64,000 nt of DNA from SXVE01 sp036388895. Lineage in GTDB: Bacteria > Acidobacteriota > Blastocatellia > Pyrinomonadales > Pyrinomonadaceae. Position 1 is the first letter of the stretch, and the number at the start of each line of letters is the position of its first letter. Position numbers and translations under genes: made by a program. Where the stretch lies: the NCBI GenBank assembly GCA_036388895.1, contig DASVQY010000028.1, forward strand, positions 1-64,000. The letters are read 5' to 3'. The notes beneath the pieces are model-generated. The model saw nothing but the letters and a program-made list of their open reading frames with translations. It was not told where the DNA came from and did no database searches. Of the stretch, positions 33,848 through 41,957 are shown piece by piece.

Positions 33848-36088
33848 TTATTCCGCTTTCCAATCGGTCAGGCTGGCGACGACTGTAGCTAATTCCGCCG
33901 GTTCGACCGGCTTCGGAATATGCATCTGAAAGCCGGACGAGAGCGCGCGAAGGCGGTCTTCAACCCGCGCGTATGCCGTAAGAGCGACTGCCGGGATGCG
34001 CTTTTGATAATTGGCGTTTTCTTTTTCGCGAACCTGCCGAATCAAATCATAGCCGTCCACATCGGGCATTCCAATATCGCTGACCAAAATATGCGGTTTG
34101 AATTCGTCAAAAGCGGCAAGAGCTTCCGCTGCCGAAGAAACGGCGAGCGTTTCTGCGTCGCATTGACTCAAAACAGCGATGAGCAGGTCGCGCGAATCCT
34201 TTTCGTCATCAACGCACAAAATGCGCAGTCCTTTAAGCTGCGGCGGGCAATCAAACCCCATCGTGTGTCCGTTCGTTTTCGGGTGAACGCGCTCTTTTTG
34301 ATTTTGACCGAACGATTGACTGTGAACGACCGCAATCGGCATAGTGACTGTAAAAGTCGCGCCCTGATCTTCTCCCGGACTTTCAACCGAGACTTGACCG
34401 CCGTGCATTTCGACGAGTTGACGGACGATTGACAAGCCCAATCCCAAACCGCCGTGGCGCCGCGACGTGGTCGAATCGCTCTGGCGGAAACGCTCGAAAA
34501 CATACGGCAGAAAATCCGGAGAAATTCCTTGCCCCGTGTCGCTGACCGAAATTTCGACGTGAGAATTTACTCGTTCGAGCCGCAATTGCACGCGTCCGCC
34601 TTTCGGCGTAAATTTAATGGCGTTGGAAACTATATTCCACACGACTTGCTGCAAACGGTTCGGGTCGCCGGAAACCGGTCCGGCTTGCGGATCGAGCAGC
34701 ATTTGCAACCGAATTCCTTTCGCTTCAGCCGCCGGACGGATTGATTCGACTGCCGATTCGATTATCTTGCTCGGATCAACGAGTTGAATATCCAAACGGA
34801 GTTTACCGGTGATAATGCGGGAAACGTCGAGAATATCTTCAATAATCTGCGCCTGCGCGCGGGCGTTTCGATTAATCGTTTCAATCGCCATATGCGCGTC
34901 TTTTTCGTTGAGCGATTTTGACAAAAGCATACTCGACCAACCGGTAATCGCGTTCAGAGGCGTTCGCAATTCGTGCGAGATAGTAGCCAAAAATTCATCT
35001 TTTAAGCGATTCGCTTCTTTCGCTTCGTTGAATAATCTCTCGTTTTCGCGCGCCGCTTCTTCGGCTCTAAATCGTTCCTGCTTGATTGACTCGAAAAGCG
35101 TCGCGTTATCCATCGCAATCGCCGCTTGCGCGGCTAAGCCTTCGACGATTCGCTCGTCGCGTTCAGAGAAAACGTTTTCCTTTTCGTGCCCGAAAAACAA
35201 TCCGCCCAAAACTTCGCCCGAACGCGAAATAACGGAAACCGCCAGGTAACTCGTAACCGGCAGGTGACCTTTCGGCATACCGTTATACGGCGGATTTACG
35301 CCGAAACGCGGATCGTTTTTTACATTGCCCAGACGGATAGTTCCTTCGCCGCGAAAAGTCGGACCGAACATTGCCGTCGCGCGCGGCATTGGAAAATTGG
35401 AAAACGCTTCACGCGGAACGCCGGAAAGCGTGTAAAGCATATAACTTGCGCCTTTCTCGTCCAATACGTTGTAAAAAAACGCGCCGAACTGCGCTCCGGT
35501 TATTTCGGTCGCCGCGTCGGTAACGGCTTGCACGATTTTGTGCAAATCTAGTTCCGCCGATATAATTTGCCCGATTCGCAGAAGCGTTTCGCTTTCTTCG
35601 CGCGCGGCGCGCTCCCCCTGAAGCAGATTTTTTATTTCTTCAGTCGCCGATTTTAATTCGCTTTCATACTCCTTTTCGCGATCAATGCTGCGAACTTCGA
35701 TAATTGTTCCGATTGTTTTTCCGTTTTCCTTGATCGGGCTGGCAGTAAAGGCGACCGAGTAAAAAGAGCCGTCTTTGTGAACAAAAGTTTCGGTGCCCTG
35801 CTCCTGGTTGCTTTGCGGAAAAACGCGATCAATCGGACATTCTTCGAGCGGATAAGGACGACCGTCCGGGCGAGTATGGTGAACGTAGTAATGAAGCGGT
35901 TTTCCCTGTAATTCTTCAAACGCGAAACCCGTGAGCCTTTCCGCCGCCGGATTCATAAAAACGCAGTGCTGATTCTCGTCCATAATAAACAGCGCGACGC
36001 TCGCGTTGTTGGTGATGGCTTCGAGGTGTTTGCGGTAATGCTCTTCCCTGCTTTTGTTTGAACCGCTCCCGTTATAGTTTAGTGTCAT
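33848..36088 (-). CDS. Hybrid sensor histidine kinase (PAS-GAF-HisKA-HATPase-REC)
   Basis: A 746-residue soluble hybrid kinase without membrane segments. Order: PAS with PAC (about 20-140, ALFIMDENQHCVFMNPAAERLTGF), coiled coil (140-175), GAF (about 180-340), HisKA with the phospho-accepting His in FLATISHELRTPLNAITGW (about 378), HATPase with N box NIVSNAIKFTPKGG, G1 SDTGQGIS and G2 GGLGLGLSIV, then a C-terminal receiver (about 625-740) with DDE, the phospho-Asp in ILVSDIGMPDVDG and Lys in IPKPVEP. There is no output domain and no neighbouring response regulator, so it probably acts through a distant partner. A strong hairpin lies about 170 nt upstream of its start. Confidence 0.93.
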   Translation of the reverse strand: MTLNYNGSGSNKSREEHYRKHLEAITNNASVALFIMDENQHCVFMNPAAERLTGFAFEELQGKPLHYYVHHTRPDGRPYPLEECPIDRVFPQSNQEQGTETFVHKDGSFYSVAFTASPIKENGKTIGTIIEVRSIDREKEYESELKSATEEIKNLLQGERAAREESETLLRIGQIISAELDLHKIVQAVTDAATEITGAQFGAFFYNVLDEKGASYMLYTLSGVPREAFSNFPMPRATAMFGPTFRGEGTIRLGNVKNDPRFGVNPPYNGMPKGHLPVTSYLAVSVISRSGEVLGGLFFGHEKENVFSERDERIVEGLAAQAAIAMDNATLFESIKQERFRAEEAARENERLFNEAKEANRLKDEFLATISHELRTPLNAITGWSSMLLSKSLNEKDAHMAIETINRNARAQAQIIEDILDVSRIITGKLRLDIQLVDPSKIIESAVESIRPAAEAKGIRLQMLLDPQAGPVSGDPNRLQQVVWNIVSNAIKFTPKGGRVQLRLERVNSHVEISVSDTGQGISPDFLPYVFERFRQSDSTTSRRHGGLGLGLSIVRQLVEMHGGQVSVESPGEDQGATFTVTMPIAVVHSQSFGQNQKERVHPKTNGHTMGFDCPPQLKGLRILCVDDEKDSRDLLIAVLSQCDAETLAVSSAAEALAAFDEFKPHILVSDIGMPDVDGYDLIRQVREKENANYQKRIPAVALTAYARVEDRLRALSSGFQMHIPKPVEPAELATVVASLTDWKAE

Positions 36089-36443
36089 AATCTTGACTAT
36101 ATCTTTTTACCCTTGAATTTTTCTGCCGAACAAAAAAACGGATTGTTTGAACTTGCATTTTTTACAAACAATCAACTTGATTTTTACAGTAAAGCGCTTC
36201 GCGCCCGGTTTTCAAGCTGTTCCGAAAACAGATACATAATTTAACAAACGAAAAATTATAACGTATGAAAATCAAATTTCCATACGTTATATTGCTTGTC
36301 GAAATTGTTTTAGAGAGCGCTCTTGATTTTTAAGAACACTCAATGAGAATAATCTACCGAACTTTGGCTCAGACCGTTAAAAGACGGCAACCGTCTTTTA
36401 ACGTCTAAATTTTCGCAGACCGAAATTTTCGGTGTGAATTTTT
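36089..36443. other. Intergenic region with two strong hairpins
   Basis: Two perfect palindromes. TATAACGTATG (36257-36267) with CATACGTTATA (36281-36291), 13-nt loop, is followed on the minus strand by ATTTTT and could terminate the Lys/Ser/Ala-rich gene. CGTTAAAAGACGG (36375-36387) with CCGTCTTTTAACG (36391-36403) has a 13-bp stem and 3-nt loop, no strong T run, 41 nt downstream of that gene's stop. A smaller ACCGAAA/TTTCGGT palindrome lies at 36419-36433. The remainder is AT-rich and holds no gene I can support. Confidence 0.6.
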
Positions 36444-37025
36444 TTACTTCGATTTAGTTTCTTTCGATGCTTTGCCGCCGCTTTTGCTTTTTGAAGAACT
36501 TGTTTTCGCGTTCGACGCCGAAGCGGATTTTTTATCTTTCGACGCCGAAGCGGATTTAGCCGCGGTCGCTTTCGACGAGCTTTTTGCTTTCGATTCGGCT
36601 GAAGATTTAGCCGATGCGGATTTAGCTTGTGACCCGCTCGCTTTTGAAGCGCTCGATTTCGAACTTGCGGACTTTGGACTCGACGATTTTGCGCTCGAAG
36701 ATTTCGAACTCGCTGATTTAGATTTCGTCGCTGACTTTGATTCCGTCGCTTCGGCGGCGCTTTCGACCATATCGCTGACCGCGCCGATTGCCGCGCTGAC
36801 GCCGCCGATTGCGGCTCCGGTCGCCGCTTCGACCAGAACTTCGCCGACAACGTCTTTGGCTTTATCTAAAATACCCGGCGACGAGCTTTTCTTGCTCGTT
36901 TTCTTTGCGCTGCTTTTCGCGCTTTTACTTTTCGCGCCGGCAGAAGATTCGGCTTCTTTCGGTTTTATCGTTTTGCTTGCGGATTTGTCGCTCGATGATT
37001 TCGCGCTGTCTTTTTTTGTCGGCAT
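36444..37025 (-). CDS. Lys/Ser/Ala-rich low-complexity protein, possibly nucleic-acid binding
   Basis: A 193-residue protein of very biased composition. The N-terminal about 45 and C-terminal about 100 residues are almost only K, S and A in short KSA-type repeats, like histone H1 tails. A central, well-ordered segment (about 48-92, GILDKAKDVVGEVLVEAATG then AAIGGVSAAIGAVSDMVESA) is helical with a glycine-zipper look and could insert in or lie on a membrane, or dimerise. A histone-like, DNA-compacting role is suggested by charge only. The opposite strand also has a long open frame, a by-product of composition. AGAGGAAAAAG ahead of the ATG is a good ribosome binding site, which supports expression. 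Confidence 0.7.
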   Translation of the reverse strand: MPTKKDSAKSSSDKSASKTIKPKEAESSAGAKSKSAKSSAKKTSKKSSSPGILDKAKDVVGEVLVEAATGAAIGGVSAAIGAVSDMVESAAEATESKSATKSKSASSKSSSAKSSSPKSASSKSSASKASGSQAKSASAKSSAESKAKSSSKATAAKSASASKDKKSASASNAKTSSSKSKSGGKASKETKSK

Positions 37026-37391
37026 TTCTTTTTCCTCTCTTTTTTTTATTGTAAAAGCCTAATTACGCATCAATTTAGCACACAAATTTTGAAAAAGATA
37101 TATTTTTTTCGCCGCTCGAATTCGTTTTTTGTCCTCGTTTTTACAAGATGAACGAGCAAATTTCAGAACAGGTAAAACAGTGCAACCGAAAACTGATTTG
37201 ATCGAAAAAGAAAAAAAATGATAATTCAAATTTTTAATTTTTAAAGATTGTGGTAAACTCTTCAAACTTATGAAAATCCTTGTCCGCTAAAATTCCGCTT
37301 TTTTCTGTTCGTTGTATTCGCGCTTTTTCAAAAAACGGCGCGCAGCGAACCTCGCTCATTTTCTTTTTCATAAAATAATAATCTTTTTCGT
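37026..37391. other. AT-rich divergent spacer
   Basis: 366 nt between the Lys/Ser/Ala-rich gene and the MATE gene. It contains long A/T runs, but I find no repeat array, strong hairpin, tRNA or convincing promoter. A short open frame on the minus strand (37059-37265) has no ribosome binding site and no family-like sequence. Confidence 0.4.
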
Positions 37392-38867
37392 ATGTTAGAT
37401 AATTTGGAAAACGTTTCCGCGCGCGCGGAAAACAATTCTTTCTGGGGCATTTTGCGCGAAGCCTTTGCCGGTTCGCAGAGAGATTTCACGCAGGGTTCGG
37501 TCGGTTTGGCGATTTTTCTTCTGGCGGTTCCGATGATTTTGGAAATGATTATGGAGAGCCTTTTCGCCATCGTTGACATTTTCTTTGTCGCGCATCTCGG
37601 CGCGTCGGCGGTCGCGGTCGTCGGAATCACCGAAGCGATGATGGCGATTGTTTACGCGGTCGCGTTCGGTCTGGCAATCGGCGCGACGGCGACTGTGGCG
37701 CGGCGCATCGGCGAAAAAGACGAAGAAGGCGCGGCGAAAAGCGCGGCGCACGTCCTTTATCTCGGTTTCGCCGTTTCGATTGCAATAAGCATCATCGGAG
37801 TAATCTTCGCGCCGACTTTTCTTTCGCTTCTCGGCGGAGAACCGGAGGTCGTAGAGCAGGGAACGACGTTTACGCGCATAATGCTCGGCGGAAACGCGGT
37901 CGTCGTGTTCATCTTTTTGCTGAACGCGATTTTCCGGGGCGCGGGCGATGCGGCGATTGCAATGCGCGTTCTTTGGCTGTCGAACGCACTGAACATCGTT
38001 CTCGCGCCGTGTTTTATTTACGGAACAGACATTTTCGGATTTTTCGGCATCAATCCGCCGCAGTGGTTAATTGATAACTGGATTTTTCCGAAACTCGGCG
38101 TCACGGGCGCGGCGGTCGGCACGACAATCGGGCGCGGAGTCGGCGTTTTATACGCCGCCTGGAGTTTATTTAAGGTTTCCGAACGAATAAAGATTCGCCG
38201 GGAAAACTGGACTTTTGATTTCGAGCTGCTCTGGCGGCTCGCCAAACTTTCTTCGACCGCCGTTTTGCAGTTCACGGTCGCAACGGCGAGCTGGAGCGTG
38301 CTCATTCGCGTCGTCGCCGGATTCGGAAGCGAAGCGATTGCCGGATACATTATCGGTCTGCGCGTTATTATGTTCGCGCTTTTGCCCGCGCTCGGATTGA
38401 GCAATGCGGCAGCGACTCTTGTCGGGCAAAGCCTCGGCGCGGGCAAACCCGAACGCGGCGAACAAGCCGTCTGGAAAGCGGCGTTTTTTAACGCGGCTTT
38501 TTACGGCGCAATCGGTCTGATTTTCTTTCTGCTGCCGCATCAAATCATCGGAATTTTTACCGACGAGCCAAATGTTCTCGCTTACGGAACGGACTGTTTG
38601 CGCATCATCGCTTACGGCTTTTTGTTTTACGGCTTCGGAATGGTTTTAGAATCGTCATTCAACGGCGCGGGCGACACATGGACGCCGACTTATATAAATT
38701 TGTTCATTTTCTGGCTGTTTGAAATTCCGCTGGCATACGTTCTGGCGTATTATTTCGGACTCGGCACAAACGGCGTTTTCTGGGCGATTACGATTGCTTT
38801 TTCCGTTCTGGCAATCGTCTCCGCCCTTCTTTTCAAACGCGGAAAATGGAAAACGAAGGTCGTTTAA
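37392..38867 (+). CDS. MATE family efflux transporter
   Basis: A 491-residue integral membrane exporter that moves cationic drugs or metabolites out in exchange for H+ or Na+. Twelve hydrophobic segments fall in two homologous halves; diagnostic stretches are LAVPMILEMIMESLFAIVDI near the start, IFRGAGDAAIAM in the first half and the matching ESSFNGAGDTWTP in the second. Length is normal for the NorM/DinF-like group. The start ATG at 37392 has no clear ribosome binding site. It is convergent with a small membrane-protein gene 7 nt downstream. Confidence 0.92.
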   Translation: MLDNLENVSARAENNSFWGILREAFAGSQRDFTQGSVGLAIFLLAVPMILEMIMESLFAIVDIFFVAHLGASAVAVVGITEAMMAIVYAVAFGLAIGATATVARRIGEKDEEGAAKSAAHVLYLGFAVSIAISIIGVIFAPTFLSLLGGEPEVVEQGTTFTRIMLGGNAVVVFIFLLNAIFRGAGDAAIAMRVLWLSNALNIVLAPCFIYGTDIFGFFGINPPQWLIDNWIFPKLGVTGAAVGTTIGRGVGVLYAAWSLFKVSERIKIRRENWTFDFELLWRLAKLSSTAVLQFTVATASWSVLIRVVAGFGSEAIAGYIIGLRVIMFALLPALGLSNAAATLVGQSLGAGKPERGEQAVWKAAFFNAAFYGAIGLIFFLLPHQIIGIFTDEPNVLAYGTDCLRIIAYGFLFYGFGMVLESSFNGAGDTWTPTYINLFIFWLFEIPLAYVLAYYFGLGTNGVFWAITIAFSVLAIVSALLFKRGKWKTKVV

Positions 38868-38874
38868 TTTTTCT

Positions 38875-39255
38875 TTAATCTTGCTTCGGTTGGATGGCTG
38901 AAGCTAAAGTTTTAGCCATCCAACCGATAAAAAGCCATTGAAGCGTGATAAAAACTGCGAGAAAAACGATTTGAATTTTCGCGTCCGTGAAAAAGCAGAA
39001 ATCAGAAAAAATCGTTTGCGTTAATTTGCTTTGAATTAAAGACGCGAGCGCCGCCGGTAAATTAATATTAAACATTATTTCAGCGTAATTCGATTTTATC
39101 CAGAAAAATATGCTGTTCTTAAAATAAAAACACTCGTCGCTGCCGTGCGAAAATGCGTAATGCACGAATTTTCTCGATACGAGATAACAAACGTTGAGCG
39201 CCGCCAAAACGATACCGAAACGGTTCGTCATTAAATCTACAACAAATTTTCTCAT
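38875..39255 (-). CDS. Hypothetical membrane protein with a palindrome in its 3' end
   Basis: A 126-residue protein with two or three hydrophobic segments (about 13-27, 60-75, 92-116) and no family I recognise. A GAGAGG ribosome binding site 8 nt before the ATG supports expression. Its last codons (WMAKTLASAIQPKQD) are encoded by a perfect 13-bp inverted repeat (38887-38899 with 38914-38926), which may double as the terminator region for this gene and the convergent MATE gene. The sequence is more AT-rich in wobble positions than neighbours. Confidence 0.6.
   Translation of the reverse strand: MRKFVVDLMTNRFGIVLAALNVCYLVSRKFVHYAFSHGSDECFYFKNSIFFWIKSNYAEIMFNINLPAALASLIQSKLTQTIFSDFCFFTDAKIQIVFLAVFITLQWLFIGWMAKTLASAIQPKQD
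38887..38926. repeat. REP-like palindrome inside a coding 3' end
   Basis: CGGTTGGATGGCT (38887-38899) and AGCCATCCAACCG (38914-38926) are perfect reverse complements with a 14-nt loop that itself contains AGCTAAAG. It has the look of a dispersed REP-type element and lies between two convergent stop codons, overlapping one gene. Confidence 0.75.
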
Positions 39256-39317
39256 TTATTTTACCTCTCAGATTTGATAATTTCGTTACACAAAGGTTTA
39301 TAGAATTTGTTCCGAAA

Positions 39318-40010
39318 ATGTCATCAATAAATTTTCCGAATCCGCGCACGCACGAATTTTCCGAATGGGTTTTGATCGGCGATTACTATTACAACGCGCG
39401 CGACATCATCAGTTTTGGCGGGCGAATGACGCTCGAAAATTTGCGCAACGCTTATCGTCGCGGAATTTTTCCGTGGCACATTGACGGTTTTCCTCTGCCT
39501 TGGTTTTGCCCGGAAAAACGCGCGATTTTAGAATTTTCCGAGCTTCACGTTCCGAAAAGCCTGCAAAAGGAGTGGCGAAAAACCAAATACGAATTCACGA
39601 TAGACGCCGATTTTCGCCGCGTAATTGAAAGCTGCGCCCGAGTAAAACGAAACGACGGCGGTGGAACCTGGATAACCGGAGAATTTATTAACACTTACGT
39701 TGATTTTCACGAATCCGGCGAAGCGCACAGCGTCGAGGTTTGGGACGAATCGGGCGAGATCGTCGGAGGGCTTTACGGAGTTGACGCGGGCGGCGTTTTC
39801 TGCGGCGAAAGCATGTTTCATCTCAAACCGAACACGTCGAAATTAGCGCTGCTTTTTTTAATCGAACAGCTGAAAAATCGCGGCGCGACGTGGATTGATA
39901 TTCAAGTTATGACGCCGCATTTTGAAGTTCTGGGCGCAAAGGAAATTCGGCGGCGCGAGTTTTTGGATAAATTAGAAGAAACTCAGAAAAGAAACTTGAA
40001 TTTGTTTTAA
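39318..40010 (+). CDS. aat: Leucyl/phenylalanyl-tRNA-protein transferase Aat
   Basis: Cytoplasmic enzyme that adds Leu or Phe from aminoacyl-tRNA to proteins with N-terminal Lys or Arg, creating ClpS-readable N-degrons. In 230 residues the signature segments are clear: YRRGIFPWHIDGFPLPWFCPEKRAIL, TWITGEFINTYVDFHESGEAHSVEVW, GGLYGVDAGGVFCGESMFH and WIDIQVMTPHFEVLGAKEI. Length is typical. It is followed 30 nt later by ywbE. With clpS-clpA 11 kb upstream it forms one functional pathway, although not one operon. Confidence 0.95.
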   Translation: MSSINFPNPRTHEFSEWVLIGDYYYNARDIISFGGRMTLENLRNAYRRGIFPWHIDGFPLPWFCPEKRAILEFSELHVPKSLQKEWRKTKYEFTIDADFRRVIESCARVKRNDGGGTWITGEFINTYVDFHESGEAHSVEVWDESGEIVGGLYGVDAGGVFCGESMFHLKPNTSKLALLFLIEQLKNRGATWIDIQVMTPHFEVLGAKEIRRREFLDKLEETQKRNLNLF

Positions 40011-40040
40011 GATTTAATTTTACAATCAATTTTTTAATTT

Positions 40041-40253
40041 ATGGACAATCGGGAACGCAAAAACATCCGCGCCGGAACGCGCGTCGCCATAGTTTTGAAA
40101 CAAGACCAGCGAACTGGAAAACAAACCGTCGGCGTCGTTAAGGACTTGCTGACAAACTCGAACTTTCATCCGCACGGCATCAAAGTACGCCTCACGGACG
40201 GTCAGGTCGGGCGCGTGCAAGAAATTTTGACCGGTGTAAATATTGAAGAATAA
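40041..40253 (+). CDS. ywbE: YwbE family protein (DUF2196)
   Basis: A 70-residue basic protein with the conserved YwbE sequence: RKNIRAGTRVAIVLKQDQRT, GVVKDLLTNS, HPHGIKVRL and GQVGRVQEIL. The fold is a small beta barrel of KOW/SH3 type; function is not established, though nucleic-acid binding is plausible. It is full length and closely follows aat (30 nt), then precedes the enoyl-reductase-like gene by 34 nt, suggesting one transcript. Confidence 0.9.
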   Translation: MDNRERKNIRAGTRVAIVLKQDQRTGKQTVGVVKDLLTNSNFHPHGIKVRLTDGQVGRVQEILTGVNIEE

Positions 40254-40287
40254 TTATTGGTTTTAGCCGTTTTGTTGAATCAAAATA

Positions 40288-41334
40288 ATGTCGAATAATT
40301 TTTTAATTTACGGCGCTAACGGTTACACCGGCGAACTTATCGCGCGCGAAGCGACGCGGCGCGGTTTGAAGCCGATTTTGGCGGGCAGAAGTTTAACGAA
40401 AGTCGAGCCTCTGGCAAAGGAATTAAATTTAACGGCGCGTTCTTTTTCGCTCGAAGATAAAAAATCGCTCGAATACACGCTCAAGGAAGTTGATTTCGTT
40501 TTGCATTGCGCGGGTCCGTTTTCTTTAACGGCAAAGCCGATGGTCGAGGCGTGCCTGCGGTTGAAGAAACATTATCTCGATATTACGGGCGAAATCGCGG
40601 TTTTCGAGGCGATGGTGCGGCTCGACGAAAAAGCGAAAGCGGCGGAAATTATGATTATGCCGGGCGTCGGTTTCGATGTCGTTCCGTCGGATTGTCTGGC
40701 TTTGCATCTGAAAAATCGTCTGCCGGACGCGACGCGTCTGACGCTTGCATTTTACGGGCTCGGCAAAATCTCGCACGGCACGCAGGCGACAATGACGTTG
40801 AATGCCGGAGCGGGCGGGGCGGTTCGTCGAAACGGCGAAATCATAAAAGTTCCAGCCGCGTATAAAACCCGGAAAATTGATTTCGGCGAAATTGAAAAAA
40901 CCGCCGTAACAATTCCGTGGGGCGACATTGCGACAGCATTTTATTCGACCGGAATTCCGAACATCGAAGTTTACACCGTCGTTCCCGAAGAAAATTTGAG
41001 ATTGCTGAAGCTCAGTCGTTACGTCGGCTGGCTTTTAGCCGCAAAACCGATTCAAAATTTTTTGCAAAATCGTATTCCGAAAGGCGGTCCGAATGAAGAA
41101 GAACGGGCGAACGGTAAGACTTATCTGTGGGGCGAAGCATCTGATGAAAGAGGAAATAAGGTTGAAGCGGTTCAGACAGGAATCGAAGGCTACACGATGA
41201 CTGTTTTGACCGCGCTGCAAATTGCCGAAAAAATCCTCGGCGGAAACTTTCGCGCCGGTTTTCAAACGCCCGCAAAATGCTACGGCGCTGATTTAATTTT
41301 AGAGATAAACGGAGTAACGCGCACGGATTTATAA
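40288..41334 (+). CDS. Saccharopine dehydrogenase-like / trans-acting enoyl reductase family protein
   Basis: A 348-residue NAD(P)-binding protein. The N-terminal Rossmann motif is LIYGANGYTGELIA (GxxGxxG), with AGRS as the cofactor-specificity loop, then FVLHCAGPFSLTAKPMVEAC and YLDITGEIAVFEA, the standard pattern of the saccharopine dehydrogenase/trans-acting enoyl reductase group (relatives act on polyketide or phenolic lipids). The substrate cannot be told from sequence. No polyketide synthase lies nearby. Length is slightly short of the mycobacterial form. Confidence 0.85.
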   Translation: MSNNFLIYGANGYTGELIAREATRRGLKPILAGRSLTKVEPLAKELNLTARSFSLEDKKSLEYTLKEVDFVLHCAGPFSLTAKPMVEACLRLKKHYLDITGEIAVFEAMVRLDEKAKAAEIMIMPGVGFDVVPSDCLALHLKNRLPDATRLTLAFYGLGKISHGTQATMTLNAGAGGAVRRNGEIIKVPAAYKTRKIDFGEIEKTAVTIPWGDIATAFYSTGIPNIEVYTVVPEENLRLLKLSRYVGWLLAAKPIQNFLQNRIPKGGPNEEERANGKTYLWGEASDERGNKVEAVQTGIEGYTMTVLTALQIAEKILGGNFRAGFQTPAKCYGADLILEINGVTRTDL

Positions 41335-41380
41335 AGTCAGTCACAAACCAAACAACGCCAAAAACAATTAGCCATAAAAT

Positions 41381-41426
41381 ACGAAAAAGACACAAAAACA
41401 GATAAAATTTTCCGTGTCTTTTTCGT
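41381..41426. terminator. Bidirectional terminator-like inverted repeat
   Basis: ACGAAAAAGACAC (41381-41393) and GTGTCTTTTTCGT (41414-41426) are perfect 13-bp reverse complements with a 20-nt loop, centred between two convergent stop codons. The arms contain T and A runs, suiting termination on both strands. Its TTCGTGTTTGTTCGTG continuation resembles the array at 57362-57394. Confidence 0.6.
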
Positions 41427-41461
41427 GTTTGTTCGTGTCTAAAAATCTTTCCGGTTGAGAT

Positions 41462-41887
41462 TTATTCGTTGATGTTGTCGAAACTAACGAATTTCCAGCC
41501 CGTTTTAGTCAATTCAAACGCGTAGACGAGCGGTTCGCCCGCGTCGCCGGTCGCGTCTTTTCGGAAACCGCAGGCGACTTCGCGCCGTTTCGCCGAAACT
41601 TTTTGCGCCGCTGATTTGGCGAAACATTTTGCGGCATCGGCTTCTCCGTAAAAAATTTCATTATAACGGCTGAGAAATTCAGATTTTGTTTTGACGTTTT
41701 TTACGCCGTAGGGCATCGAAACGGGAAGTTTCGATAAATTAGCGACGGCGTTTTTGTCCTTTTTTATAACTGCCGTCTTGAAATTTGTCCAAAACGCATC
41801 GAAATTCGTTTGCGCTTGAGCGTTTGCCGCGTTGAAAATAAAAGCGGCGCTGATAACTGCGATTAACAAAAATTTAATTCTTATCAT
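41462..41887 (-). CDS. Small secreted protein of unknown function
   Basis: A 141-residue protein with a clear signal peptide (MIRIKFLLIAVISAAFIF then NAANAQAQ). The mature part contains FDAFWTNFKTAVIKKDKNAVANLSKLPV, a helical pattern often seen in small SnoaL/DUF4440-like or periplasmic proteins, and ends with the beta strands YAFELTKTGWKFVSFDN. Two cysteines (CFAKSA and CGFRKD) could form a disulfide. I do not recognise a family. It is divergent from the PhoX gene, with only 70 nt between their start codons. Confidence 0.75.
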   Translation of the reverse strand: MIRIKFLLIAVISAAFIFNAANAQAQTNFDAFWTNFKTAVIKKDKNAVANLSKLPVSMPYGVKNVKTKSEFLSRYNEIFYGEADAAKCFAKSAAQKVSAKRREVACGFRKDATGDAGEPLVYAFELTKTGWKFVSFDNINE

Positions 41888-41957
41888 TTTCTCGTCTTTG
41901 CATCCAAGGATATAATTGAAACGGACGAGATTTTATTAATAATTTGCAGTTGTATTT

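Noticed and set aside
36472..37062. 196-residue plus-strand open frame (Ala/Asp/Phe/Leu-rich) opposite the Lys/Ser/Ala protein
   Set aside because: Its composition is the direct complement of the KSA repeats; the minus-strand frame has the better ribosome binding site and a structured central segment.
37059..37265. 68-residue minus-strand open frame upstream of the MATE gene
   Set aside because: Composition is that of random AT-rich DNA, with no ribosome binding site or motif.
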